Source: CAMLOF01 sp041913045
Lineage (GTDB): Bacteria > Pseudomonadota > Gammaproteobacteria > Burkholderiales > Burkholderiaceae_C
DNA: 21,101 nucleotides
Reading direction: 5' to 3'
Assembly (NCBI GenBank): GCA_041913045.1
Contig: JAYSGB010000048.1
Span: forward strand, 1 to 21,101
Below are positions 6,928-15,170 of this stretch, one piece after another. The position numbers and the translations under genes are program-made. A model generated the notes under the pieces. The model was not told the DNA's origin. It made no database searches and worked only from the letters and a program-made list of their open reading frames with translations. Positions within the stretch are counted from its first letter, which is position 1. Every line of letters starts with the position of its first letter.

Positions 6928-6955
6928 AGTGTAGCAAACCTGCGCGGCATCTCAA
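6928..6955 (-). promoter_or_regulatory. trp operon promoter (sigma70-type)
   Basis: On the minus strand TTGAGA (6955-6950, five of six matches to TTGACA) and TACACT (6933-6928, four of six matches to TATAAT) are separated by 16 nt. The expected start point is about 6921, at the first base of the leader-peptide ATG. No TrpR operator is recognised around it. Confidence 0.6.
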
Positions 6956-6970
6956 GGGCGACCGCCCAGA

Positions 6971-7001
6971 TTGGACTCGCCGCCTTGGGCCGGGCTATCA
7001 T
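6971..7001 (+). promoter_or_regulatory. candidate uvrA promoter
   Basis: TATCAT at 6996-7001 (five of six matches to TATAAT) is preceded by TTGGAC at 6971-6976 with a long 19-nt spacer. Transcription would start near 7008, just ahead of the GTG at 7031. It runs back to back with the trp promoter, with -35 elements about 15 bp apart. No CTGT-N8-ACAG LexA box is seen, so SOS control of uvrA is not supported by this region. Confidence 0.35.
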
Positions 7002-7030
7002 GGCAGGTTGCCTTTGATGCACCCGACCCC

Positions 7031-10000
7031 GTGAAAGAACCGAAACAAGACTCCGCTGGCGCCTACCTGGGCGAGGCCTGGCGCCGCCCGATGCTGAGCG
7101 TACGCGGCGCACGCACGCACAACCTCAAGAACGTCGACCTGGACATCCCGAAGCACGCGCTGGTGGTGATCACCGGCCTGTCGGGTTCGGGCAAATCCAG
7201 CCTGGCTTTCGACACGCTGTACGCCGAGGGCCAGCGCCGCTACGTGGAGAGCCTGTCCGCCTACGCCCGGCAGTTCCTGCAGTTGATGGACAAGCCTGAT
7301 GTGGACCTGATTGAAGGCCTGAGTCCGGCGATCTCTATCGAGCAGAAGGCCACCAGCCACAACCCGCGCTCCACGGTGGGCACGGTCACCGAGATCCACG
7401 ACTACCTGCGCCTTCTGTACGCCCGCGCGGGCACGCCCCACTGCCCTGAACACGACCTGCCGCTGCAGGCACAGACCGTGAGCCAGATGGTGGACCACGT
7501 GCTGGCCCTGCCGGAAGACACACGCCTGATGGTGCTTGCCCCGATTGCACGCGAGCGCAAGGGCGAGTTTGCCGAGACGCTGGCCGAGCTGCAAGCGCAG
7601 GGCTACGTGCGCTTTCGCCTGAACGGCGAAGTGATAGACGCTGAGCGCCTGCCCGCGCTCAACAAGAACGAGAAGCACGACATTGACGTGGTGGTGGACC
7701 GGCTGAAGGTGCGCGCCGATGCGCAACAGCGCCTGGCCGAAAGCTTCGAGGCCGCGCTGCGGCTGGCCGATGGCAAGGCGCTTGCGCTGGAGATGGACAG
7801 CGGCGAGGAACATCTGTTCAGCGCGCGTTTTGCCTGCCCGCTGTGCAGCTACGCCATCAGCGAGTTGGAGCCGCGCCTGTTTTCCTTCAACTCCCCCGTG
7901 GGCGCCTGCCCGGCCTGCGATGGCCTGGGGCAGACCGAGGTGTTCGACCCCTCACGCGTGGTGGCCTTCCCGTCGCTGAGTCTGGCGGGCGGTGCCATCA
8001 AGGGCTGGGACCGCCGCAACGGCTACTACTACGCCATGGTGGAAAGCCTGGCGGCGCATTACGGCTTCGACCCCGAATCCCCCTGGGAAGGCTTGCCCTC
8101 CCATGTGCAGCACGCACTGCTCTACGGCTCCGGCGAGGATGAGATCGCGTTCAGCTACGTGATGGACTCCGGCGCCACGGCGGGCAAGAAGATCAGCAAG
8201 CGCCACCCCTTTGAGGGGATCGTGCGCAACTTTGAACGCCGCTACCGCGAGACCGACAGCGCCACGGTGCGCGAGGAACTGGCCCGCTACCGCGCCACCC
8301 AGCCCTGCCCGGTCTGCGCCGGTACACGCCTGCGCAAGGAAGCTCGGCATGTGTTCGTGGGCAGTGGCGAGCAACGGCGCGCCATCTACGACATCAGCCA
8401 CGCGACGCTGGCCGAGGCACAAGCCTATTTCACCCAGCTCAAGCTCAGCGGTGCCAAGGCAGAGATCGCCGACAAGGTGGTGCGGGAAATTGCGGCGCGG
8501 CTGAAGTTCCTCAACGATGTGGGCCTGAACTACCTGAGCCTGGACCGCAGCGCCGAAACGCTCAGCGGCGGCGAAGCGCAGCGCATCCGCCTGGCTTCGC
8601 AGATCGGCTCTGGCCTGACCGGCGTGATGTACGTTCTGGACGAGCCCAGCATTGGCCTGCACCAACGCGACAACGACCGGCTGATTGACACGCTGAAACA
8701 CCTGCGCGACCTGGGCAACAGCGTGCTGGTGGTGGAACACGACGAAGACATGATCCGCGCAGCGGACCATGTGATCGACATGGGCCCGGGCGCAGGCGTG
8801 CACGGCGGACGGGTGATGGCACAGGGCACCTGCGCCGAGGTGATGGCCCATGCGGATTCGTTGACCGGGCAGTACCTGAGCGGAAAGCGCTCTATTGAAG
8901 TGCCGAGACAGCGCACGCCGTGGCTGCCCGAGAAAGCGGCCGAACCGGTTGCACCGCCACCTGTCAAAAAAGGCCACAAGGCCAGCGCTTGGCCAGCGAA
9001 GAAAGCCGCTTTAGCCGCACCCAGCCTGAGCGGCTTGCAGACACTGCGCGTGGTGGGCGCCAGCGGCCACAGCCTGAAGCACGTTACCGTGGACTTCCCC
9101 GTGGGCCTGTTCACCTGCGTGACGGGAGTGAGCGGCTCAGGCAAATCGACACTGGTGAACGACACGCTTTACCGCGCGGTTTCGCGCCACCTTTACCGCT
9201 CGCACGACGAGCCAGAGGCACACGAAGCCATTGAAGGGCTGGAGCACTTCGACAAGGTGATCAACGTGGACCAGAGCCCGATCGGGCGCACGCCACGCAG
9301 CAACCCGGCCACGTACACCGGCTTGTTCACCGGCATACGCGAACTGATGGCAGAGGTGCCGACGGCGCGTGAGCGCGGCTACGGCCCTGGGCGCTTCAGC
9401 TTCAACGTGGCGGGTGGCCGCTGCGAGGCCTGCCAGGGCGACGGTGTGGTGAAGGTGGAGATGCACTTTCTGCCGGACGTGTATGTACCCTGCGACGTGT
9501 GCCTGGGCCAGCGCTACAACCGGGAAACGCTGGAGGTGCAGTACAAGGGCAAGAACATTGCGCAGATACTGGAGCTGACGGTGGAGCAGGCGCATACCTT
9601 CTTCAACGCCGTACCCACCCTCCAGCGCAAGCTGCAGACCCTGCTGGATGTGGGGTTGAGCTACATCCGCCTGGGGCAAAGCGCCACCACGCTGTCAGGC
9701 GGCGAGGCGCAACGCGTGAAACTGGCGCAGGAACTGAGCAAGCGCGACACTGGCCGCACGCTCTACATTCTGGACGAGCCCACCACGGGCCTGCACTTTG
9801 GCGACATTGAGCTGCTGCTCAAGGTGCTGCACCAGCTGCGCGATGCTGGCAACACCATCGTGGTGATTGAACACAACCTGGACGTGATCAAGACCGCCGA
9901 CTGGATTGTGGACATGGGGCCCGAGGGTGGCTCGGGGGGCGGCACGGTAGTGGTTTGCGGCACGCCAGAGACGGTGGCAGCACACCCGCAGAGCCACACC

Positions 10001-10039
10001 GGGCGCTACCTGCGCAGATTGCTGCCCCAGGCGGCATGA
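7031..10039 (+). CDS. uvrA: excinuclease ABC subunit A
   Basis: DNA-damage recognition ATPase of nucleotide excision repair; loads UvrB. It has two ABC modules: GLSGSGKSS (near residue 50), LSGGEAQRIRLASQ and VLDEPSIGLHQRD in the first, GVSGSGKST, LSGGEAQRVKLAQE and LDEPTTGLHFGD in the second. Zinc-finger pairs CPLC...CPAC and CEAC...CDVC are intact. With GTG at 7031 the product is 1002 residues; ATG at 7091 (MLSVRGARTHNLKN) would give 982 and matches the E. coli N terminus more closely. Neither has a clear Shine-Dalgarno; GC-rich third positions begin before 7091, favouring 7031. The inter-module linker is about 30 residues longer than in E. coli and rich in Lys, Ala and Pro. Confidence 0.97.
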   Translation: MKEPKQDSAGAYLGEAWRRPMLSVRGARTHNLKNVDLDIPKHALVVITGLSGSGKSSLAFDTLYAEGQRRYVESLSAYARQFLQLMDKPDVDLIEGLSPAISIEQKATSHNPRSTVGTVTEIHDYLRLLYARAGTPHCPEHDLPLQAQTVSQMVDHVLALPEDTRLMVLAPIARERKGEFAETLAELQAQGYVRFRLNGEVIDAERLPALNKNEKHDIDVVVDRLKVRADAQQRLAESFEAALRLADGKALALEMDSGEEHLFSARFACPLCSYAISELEPRLFSFNSPVGACPACDGLGQTEVFDPSRVVAFPSLSLAGGAIKGWDRRNGYYYAMVESLAAHYGFDPESPWEGLPSHVQHALLYGSGEDEIAFSYVMDSGATAGKKISKRHPFEGIVRNFERRYRETDSATVREELARYRATQPCPVCAGTRLRKEARHVFVGSGEQRRAIYDISHATLAEAQAYFTQLKLSGAKAEIADKVVREIAARLKFLNDVGLNYLSLDRSAETLSGGEAQRIRLASQIGSGLTGVMYVLDEPSIGLHQRDNDRLIDTLKHLRDLGNSVLVVEHDEDMIRAADHVIDMGPGAGVHGGRVMAQGTCAEVMAHADSLTGQYLSGKRSIEVPRQRTPWLPEKAAEPVAPPPVKKGHKASAWPAKKAALAAPSLSGLQTLRVVGASGHSLKHVTVDFPVGLFTCVTGVSGSGKSTLVNDTLYRAVSRHLYRSHDEPEAHEAIEGLEHFDKVINVDQSPIGRTPRSNPATYTGLFTGIRELMAEVPTARERGYGPGRFSFNVAGGRCEACQGDGVVKVEMHFLPDVYVPCDVCLGQRYNRETLEVQYKGKNIAQILELTVEQAHTFFNAVPTLQRKLQTLLDVGLSYIRLGQSATTLSGGEAQRVKLAQELSKRDTGRTLYILDEPTTGLHFGDIELLLKVLHQLRDAGNTIVVIEHNLDVIKTADWIVDMGPEGGSGGGTVVVCGTPETVAAHPQSHTGRYLRRLLPQAA

Positions 10040-10054
10040 GGCACGCCACCCGGG

Positions 10055-10069
10055 CGGCAAGACCTGCCG
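10055..10069. terminator. weak hairpin between convergent uvrA and CigR-like gene
   Basis: CGGCA-AGACC-TGCCG forms a perfect 5-bp stem 16 nt after the uvrA stop and 5 nt past the end of the convergent gene at 10074. There is no U-tract on either strand, so intrinsic termination would be weak. It is reported because it is the only structure in the 34-nt gap. Confidence 0.25.
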
Positions 10070-10073
10070 GACG

Positions 10074-10625
10074 TTACAGACCGGCAAGGTCCTCGATGGC
10101 GTCCACCACCATGCTCGTGCCAACGGCGATGAGCAGGATGTCGGCGGCCACGCGCACATACTTGTAGCCAGCAGGCGGTACACCCAGCGGGATTTCCAGG
10201 TCGCGGGGAATGGGGTACATCACCACGCCGCCTGGCAACGGCGCGCCCCGCTTCCATTGCTTGGCCTGGCCGGGAGGCAGGCAGCCGTTGTTCTTCTTGG
10301 CCAGCCCGGGCGGGCAGTTGCCTGCAGCCACGCGGGGGGCGTAGTAGTCGCGCACGGCGCGGCGCTGTGAATCGCCGAACTGGATGTTGATGCTCAGAGA
10401 CGAACCACCCACCTGGATGGCTGCGCCGCCTTGCGGGGCCTGGAGTGCAGGACCGCGCTCCTTGTCACGCCCGCCCTTGTCATGGTCCTTGTTCTTGCCG
10501 TGACCCTTGCCTTGGCCACCCTCTTCCACCCACTCGGGCTTTCCGGCCCAGGACGGGGCGGCGGCCAGTGTGGTGACGCTGAGTGCGAGGAGCAAAACGG
10601 CCCAACGGTTTGATGTGATGTTCAA
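10074..10625 (-). CDS. secreted RcnB/CigR-like protein
   Basis: The start is taken as TTG at 10625: AAGGAGG lies five bases upstream, and the ATG formed within that sequence is out of frame and stops at once. This gives 183 residues: a signal peptide (residues 1-27, hydrophobic AVLLLALSVTTLAAAP, cleavage after SWA), a Gly/Lys/Asp/His-rich low-complexity stretch to about residue 60, then the conserved NCPPGLAKKNNGCLPPGQAKQW segment and VPPAGYKYVRVAADILLIAVGTSMVVDAIEDL at the C terminus. These resemble RcnB-type periplasmic proteins and the CigR family. A hydrophobic helix near the C terminus may associate with the membrane. The role (metal homeostasis, envelope) is not determined by the sequence. 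Convergent with uvrA, divergent from gor. Confidence 0.78.
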   Translation of the reverse strand: MNITSNRWAVLLLALSVTTLAAAPSWAGKPEWVEEGGQGKGHGKNKDHDKGGRDKERGPALQAPQGGAAIQVGGSSLSINIQFGDSQRRAVRDYYAPRVAAGNCPPGLAKKNNGCLPPGQAKQWKRGAPLPGGVVMYPIPRDLEIPLGVPPAGYKYVRVAADILLIAVGTSMVVDAIEDLAGL

Positions 10626-10656
10626 GACATCCTCCTTGTGGTGACTTGGTACCCGG

Positions 10657-10678
10657 ATGCTAGCAGCGTGGCACGCTG
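10657..10678 (-). promoter_or_regulatory. possible promoter -10 with adjoining palindromic operator, CigR-like gene
   Basis: CAGCGTG-G-CACGCTG at 10664-10678 is a perfect 7-1-7 palindrome. It lies directly upstream of TAGCAT (10662-10657 on the minus strand, four of six matches to TATAAT), about 32 nt before the TTG start. A repressor bound there would cover the promoter spacer. No -35 element is convincing, and the cognate regulator is unknown. Confidence 0.3.
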
Positions 10679-10800
10679 GCGGTGCGAAACATGTAAACGG
10701 CTGCAATGGCGCGCTGCATGGCTGTCACGAATGGATACATCCGTGCTTCAAAAACCATGGAGATGCCACGGCCCTCCCTGGGCACTCCACACTTTCTCGG

Positions 10801-10817
10801 GGATTGCGGGACAATCC
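10801..10817. repeat. inverted repeat GGATTG-CGGGA-CAATCC in the gor promoter region
   Basis: A perfect 6-bp inverted repeat with a 5-nt centre lies 45 nt before the gor start codon. It includes GACAAT (10810-10815), a plausible -10 for plus-strand transcription, and ATTG-N5-CAAT symmetry with the T-N11-A spacing that LysR-type regulators often bind. It may be an operator or a hairpin at the 5' end of the gor transcript. The rest of the divergent 10626-10861 region shows only the palindrome at 10664-10678. Confidence 0.3.
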
Positions 10818-10861
10818 GGTTTCAACATATTCACATACCCCGCTGAGCATCTGCAAACAAG

Positions 10862-12277
10862 ATGAACCATTTCGATTTCGACTTTTTCGTGATTGGCGGC
10901 GGCAGCGGTGGCGTACGTGCTGCGCGCATGGCGGCGCAAAAGGGCGTGCGCGTGGCCCTGGCCGAAGCCCAGGGCACCGATGGACTGGGCGGCACTTGCG
11001 TCAACGTGGGCTGCATCCCCAAAAAGCTGTACAGCTACGCCGCACATTACGCCGAAGCTTTTGAGGAATCCCATGGTTTCGGCTGGCACGGCGATGCCCC
11101 GAAGCTGGACTGGGCCACGCTGAAAGCCCGGCGGTCCCAGGAGATCAGCCGCCTCAACGGCGTGTATGCCAACCTGCTGCGCGGCTCGGGCGTGACTGTG
11201 CTGAACGGCTTCGCGCAACTGCTGGACGCACACACCGTGCGGCTGGCCACGCTCAACGCCGATGGCTCGCCAGGGCACCAGACACTGACGGCAGCGCACA
11301 TTCTGGTGGCCACGGGTGGCACGCCACACGTGCCGCATTTTCAAGGGCGCGAGCACGTCATCACGTCGAACGAGGTGTTTGACCTGGAGCCCTTCCCGCA
11401 GCGCCTGCTGGTAGTGGGCGGCGGCTACATCGCCTGCGAATTTGCGTCGATTTTCAACGGCCTGGGTGCAAGGGTTACGCAGCTTTACAGGGGCGAGCAG
11501 GTGCTGCGCGGTTTTGACGACGAGATCCGCCACTTTGTGGCGGGCGAGATGATCAAGCACGGCGTGGATCTGCGCTTGAACGCGGGGGTGGTGAGCATCC
11601 ACCGCGAGGACGACGGCCTGCACGTGCTGCTGGAAGACGGCAACCGCTTGGTGGTGGATGCCGCGCTGTATGCCACGGGGCGTGTGCCCAACGTGCAAGG
11701 GTTGGGGCTGGAGGCCGTGGGCGTGGCGCAGGGCTCGCAAGGCGCCATCTTGGTGGACGAGCACTACCGCACCAACGTGCCAAGCATCCACGCCCTGGGC
11801 GACGTGACGGCGCGCGTGCAGTTGACGCCTGTGGCACTGGGCGAGGCCATGAAGCTGGTGGACCACCTGTTTGGCGCAGCGCCCGGAAAGCCCGCGCGCG
11901 ACATGAGCTACGAGCTGATCCCCACCGCAGTGTTCACCCACCCCAACATCGGCACGGTGGGGTTGACGGAGGCGCAAGCCCGCGAGCAGTACGGCCAGGT
12001 TGCGGTGTACCGCTCGGAATTCCGCGCGCTGAAACACACGCTAAGCGGCAGCCAGGAACGCACGCTGATGAAGCTGCTGGTGGACTGCGCCACCGACCGC
12101 GTCGTGGGCCTGCACATGGTGGGCGCAGAGGCGGGCGAGATCGTTCAAGGCTTTGCCGTGGCCATGAAGGCAGGTGCCACCAAGGCGGTGTTCGACAGCA
12201 CCATCGGCATCCACCCCACAGCTGCGGAAGAGTTTGTGACCATGCGCGAGCCTGCGCGGTTGCTTGGCGTGGACTGA
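10862..12277 (+). CDS. gor: glutathione-disulfide reductase
   Basis: NADPH-dependent reduction of glutathione disulfide in the cytosol. The 471-residue flavoprotein has the FAD motif VIGGGSGGVRAAR at the N terminus, the redox-active disulfide GGTCVNVGCIPKK (Cys46 and Cys51), a second Rossmann motif VVGGGYIACEFASIFNGLG followed by arginines typical of NADPH rather than NADH enzymes, YATGRVPN, ALGDVTARVQLTPVALGEA for FAD, and the active-site HPTAAEE (His451, Glu456) near the C terminus. Those features separate it from lipoamide and mercuric reductases. ATG at 10862 has no strong Shine-Dalgarno. It ends 2 nt before the convergent MgtC-like gene, leaving no room for a dedicated terminator. Confidence 0.95.
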   Translation: MNHFDFDFFVIGGGSGGVRAARMAAQKGVRVALAEAQGTDGLGGTCVNVGCIPKKLYSYAAHYAEAFEESHGFGWHGDAPKLDWATLKARRSQEISRLNGVYANLLRGSGVTVLNGFAQLLDAHTVRLATLNADGSPGHQTLTAAHILVATGGTPHVPHFQGREHVITSNEVFDLEPFPQRLLVVGGGYIACEFASIFNGLGARVTQLYRGEQVLRGFDDEIRHFVAGEMIKHGVDLRLNAGVVSIHREDDGLHVLLEDGNRLVVDAALYATGRVPNVQGLGLEAVGVAQGSQGAILVDEHYRTNVPSIHALGDVTARVQLTPVALGEAMKLVDHLFGAAPGKPARDMSYELIPTAVFTHPNIGTVGLTEAQAREQYGQVAVYRSEFRALKHTLSGSQERTLMKLLVDCATDRVVGLHMVGAEAGEIVQGFAVAMKAGATKAVFDSTIGIHPTAAEEFVTMREPARLLGVD

Positions 12278-12279
12278 GG

Positions 12280-13557
12280 CTACTGCTGCCAGGCCAGACC
12301 CGCAACGCAAACCGCCGTGTGCAAGAAGAGGCCCGGCGCCAGCCAACCCAGGTAACGCACGCCACCGGCAAACCCTGCTGTGGCCGCCTTGCTGACCCCG
12401 TGCACGCCTATGGCCAGCATGAGCGCAGTGAATCCAATACCTTGTTCGCCGGGCGTTGCCAAGGCCAGCACAGCCGCCACGGAAGAATGCAGATCCACCA
12501 CTGACGCGAGCACGGTGGCGCCCAGGGCGCCCGCTTGCCCTAGCCACAAACGCAAGCCGTAGACCAGTGCCTGCACGCTGGTCAGCAAAGCCGCCACCAG
12601 CAAGGCCCCGCGCAGGCTGAACATACGGCTCTCACCCGCTGGGTGCGCTGTGGCCGTCACGCCATCAGGCGGCGCGCCGCGCACCAGCCAGCCGCCCCAC
12701 AGCAAGGCCACCAGCGTGCCTGCCAACGCGGGCCACCACAGCACTTTCAACCAGGCAGGTTGAATGGCCAGGGCCACCACCAGCACCTGGAGAAACGTGG
12801 CCACACATGACAGCAAGCCTGCGCCGGCCATGAGCCGGGCACCGCCCCGCCCTTCGCGCACGGCCATGCCCATGCTGGCGATGGTGGCCGTGGAAGACAC
12901 AAAGCCCGATGCCACAGAAGAAAGCATCACCGCCTGTCGGGCCTCCAACAAGCGCCTGCTGAGGTGGGCCAGCGACTGAATAGCCAACAGCAGCGCCAGC
13001 AGTTGTGTGGTCAGGTGCGGGTTGAGCACGTCGCCCCAAAGGGGCTGGTCGGGCATCAAAGGCAGAGCGATGAGCACCAGAGCGCCCAGGATGATGCCAT
13101 CGCGCACCTCACCGGGTTGCAGCCAGCGACTGGCGAAGTGGTGCAGCCGCTCGCGCGCGGCGAGGAGCGCCGTGAGCGTGACGGCCATGGCCGCTGCCAG
13201 CGGCAGGGTCCAGACACTCAGCACGCCGATGAGGTAGGTGAGGAACAGCGCGACTTCTGTGGTGACCCCTGGGTCACGGGAGCGATCGCGCGCATGCGAA
13301 ACGACACACAGCGCAGCGACCAGCAAGGCCCCCACGGCCACCAGACCCGATTCGCCCGACAGCATGCCCCCGGCGCCCAGCACGCACACCAGTGCGAACG
13401 TGCGTACTCCTGCCAGTGCCCGCGTGGCCCCTGTGCCCTTGCGCCGTTCACGCTCTATGCCGACCAGCAACCCGCAGCCCAAAGCCACCGCCAGGGTGGC
13501 TGCCGCGTCGGCCACGGCCATGCCGTTGGGCAGGGTGCTGTCGTAGGAAGCCCACAT
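12280..13557 (-). CDS. MgtC/SapB-DUF4010 family inner-membrane protein
   Basis: A 425-residue polytopic protein. The N-terminal ~140 residues carry the MgtC/SapB hallmark GCGLLVGIERERRKG (residues ~27-41) and ALAGVRTFALVCVLGAGG. The remainder is the DUF4010 half, with VLNPHLTTQLLALLLAIQSL, the SSVASGFVSSTATIASMGMAVREG segment, and a C-terminal GFTALMLAIGVHGVSKA. About a dozen membrane segments are apparent. Start ATG 13557 is preceded by AAGGAG ten bases upstream; an earlier in-frame start at 13617 would overlap the divergent amn start and is rejected. MgtC proteins affect Mg2+ stress and ATP synthase in pathogens, but the function of this two-domain branch is not established. Confidence 0.88.
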   Translation of the reverse strand: MWASYDSTLPNGMAVADAAATLAVALGCGLLVGIERERRKGTGATRALAGVRTFALVCVLGAGGMLSGESGLVAVGALLVAALCVVSHARDRSRDPGVTTEVALFLTYLIGVLSVWTLPLAAAMAVTLTALLAARERLHHFASRWLQPGEVRDGIILGALVLIALPLMPDQPLWGDVLNPHLTTQLLALLLAIQSLAHLSRRLLEARQAVMLSSVASGFVSSTATIASMGMAVREGRGGARLMAGAGLLSCVATFLQVLVVALAIQPAWLKVLWWPALAGTLVALLWGGWLVRGAPPDGVTATAHPAGESRMFSLRGALLVAALLTSVQALVYGLRLWLGQAGALGATVLASVVDLHSSVAAVLALATPGEQGIGFTALMLAIGVHGVSKAATAGFAGGVRYLGWLAPGLFLHTAVCVAGLAWQQ

Positions 13558-13602
13558 ACGCTCGTGTCTCCTTCGTTTTGCTGCCGTTACACGCGAGTTG
13601 AC

Positions 13603-13608
13603 CCACAA
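13603..13608 (+). promoter_or_regulatory. candidate -10 element for amn, close to the start codon
   Basis: CACAAT lies 7 nt before the ATG at 13616, so transcription would start at or next to the start codon. No Shine-Dalgarno precedes this ATG. A matching -35 is not clear. Confidence 0.25.
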
Positions 13609-13615
13609 TAGACGC

Positions 13616-15151
13616 ATGCACGACAGCCCCGAATTTACCCCGCCCCAGCGCTTTCACGAACCCGCTGCCGCATTGGCCCACGTCCAGTCGCTCTACCAAC
13701 GAGCGGTAGACCACCTGCGTCAGGCCATGCAGCGCTTTGTACAGTCACCGCTGCCCGCGGCGGGGGAGCCGGTGGACCGGGTACGGGCCTGCTACCCCTT
13801 CGTGCGCCTGCATACCCACAGCGCCACGCGCCTGCCCGCCACTGCTGGCAACGCCCGGCTGAGCTATGGTTTTGTGGCTGGGCCTGGCCGTTTCGAGACC
13901 ACGCTGACCCGCCCCGACCTGTACGCCGACTACTACCTGGAGCAGTTCCGCCTGCTGCTGGACAACCATGGTGGTGAACTGGAAGTGGGCGTGAGCAACC
14001 AACCCATTCCCGTGCATTTCGCCTACGCTGAGCACGACCACGTCGAAGGCGAGCTGACCGCCGCCCACCGCGCCCTGTTGCGCGACGTGTTCGACCTTCC
14101 CGACCTGACGGTGATGGACGACGGCATTGCCAACGGCACGCACCAGCCGGGCCCTCACGAGCCGCAGCCACTGGCGCTGTTCACCGCTCCGCGCGTGGAC
14201 TATTCGCTGCAACGCCTTCGCCACTACAGCGGCACGGCACCGGCCTGGTTCCAGAACTTCGTGCTGTTCACCAACTACCAGTTCTACATAGACGAGTTCA
14301 TCAAGCTGGGGCACGCCGAAATGGCCCGTGCCGACAGCGAGTACATCGCCTTTGTGGAGCCTGGCAACGTGGTGACACTGCGCCAGGGCTTGAGCGCCAG
14401 CGCGTTGCATCAGATGCAACCGCTGTGGAACGGAGAGCCCGGCGTCGAGCCACCGCGCCTGCCGCAAATGCCGGCCTACCACCTGCTGCGGGCCGACCGC
14501 ACCGGCATCACCATGGTCAACATCGGCGTGGGGCCCAGCAACGCCAAGACGATTACCGACCACATTGCGGTGCTGCGCCCGCACGCCTGGCTGATGCTGG
14601 GCCACTGCGCGGGACTGCGCAACAGCCAGCAACTGGGCGACTACGTGCTGGCCCACGCCTATGTGCGCGAGGACCATGTGCTGGACGAAGAACTGCCGCT
14701 GTGGGTGCCGATTCCTGCGCTGGCCGAGATTCAACTGGCGCTGGAAGGGGCCGTGGCCGATGTAACACAGCTCAAGCCCGGCGAACTGAAGCGCGTGATG
14801 CGCACCGGCACCGTGGCCAGCACCGACAACCGCAACTGGGAGTTGCTGCCCGACAACACGCCGCAGCGGCGGTTTTCGCAGTCGCGCGCGGTGGCACTGG
14901 ACATGGAAAGCGCCACCATTGCGGCGAATGGCTTCCGCTTCCGCGTGCCCTACGGCACCCTGCTTTGCGTGAGCGACAAGCCGCTGCACGGAGAGATCAA
15001 GCTGCCCGGCATGGCCAACGCCTTTTACCGGGAGCGCGTGGATCAGCACCTGCGCATCGGCATTCGCGCCGTTGAACGGCTGCGCCAGGGCGGTGCCGAC
15101 CAGCTGCACAGCCGCAAGCTGCGCAGCTTCGCCGAGGTGGCGTTCCAGTAA
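13616..15151 (+). CDS. amn: AMP nucleosidase
   Basis: Hydrolyses AMP to adenine and ribose 5-phosphate, adjusting the adenylate pool. The 511-residue protein has the AMP-nucleosidase-specific N-terminal domain (through about residue 200, with TRPDLYADYYLEQFRLLL) and a C-terminal nucleoside-phosphorylase-like domain. In the latter ITMVNIGVGPSNAKTITDHI, RPHAWLMLGHCAGLRNSQ, VALDMESATIAANG and the catalytic SDKPLHGEIKLPG are visible. Length is slightly above the E. coli enzyme. ATG at 13616 (MHDSPEF) is chosen; a TTG at 13598 would add six residues. Divergent from the MgtC-like gene; convergent with the transglutaminase-like gene. Confidence 0.95.
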   Translation: MHDSPEFTPPQRFHEPAAALAHVQSLYQRAVDHLRQAMQRFVQSPLPAAGEPVDRVRACYPFVRLHTHSATRLPATAGNARLSYGFVAGPGRFETTLTRPDLYADYYLEQFRLLLDNHGGELEVGVSNQPIPVHFAYAEHDHVEGELTAAHRALLRDVFDLPDLTVMDDGIANGTHQPGPHEPQPLALFTAPRVDYSLQRLRHYSGTAPAWFQNFVLFTNYQFYIDEFIKLGHAEMARADSEYIAFVEPGNVVTLRQGLSASALHQMQPLWNGEPGVEPPRLPQMPAYHLLRADRTGITMVNIGVGPSNAKTITDHIAVLRPHAWLMLGHCAGLRNSQQLGDYVLAHAYVREDHVLDEELPLWVPIPALAEIQLALEGAVADVTQLKPGELKRVMRTGTVASTDNRNWELLPDNTPQRRFSQSRAVALDMESATIAANGFRFRVPYGTLLCVSDKPLHGEIKLPGMANAFYRERVDQHLRIGIRAVERLRQGGADQLHSRKLRSFAEVAFQ

Positions 15152-15157
15152 GGCGCG

Positions 15158-15170
15158 CCCGCTCAGCGGG
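15158..15170. terminator. short hairpin between convergent amn and transglutaminase-like gene
   Basis: CCCGC-TCA-GCGGG forms a 5-bp GC stem. The three loop bases are the stop codon of the minus-strand gene, and the stem begins 7 nt after the amn stop. There is no U-tract. It may slow or terminate both converging transcripts, but the evidence is structural only. Confidence 0.3.

Noticed and set aside
6971..7030. TTG at 6971 as the uvrA start.
   Set aside because: It coincides with the probable -35 element and would lie upstream of the predicted transcript start. The extra residues do not match UvrA.
6900..7091. An SOS (LexA) box upstream of uvrA.
   Set aside because: No CTGT-N8-ACAG match is visible in the divergent region.
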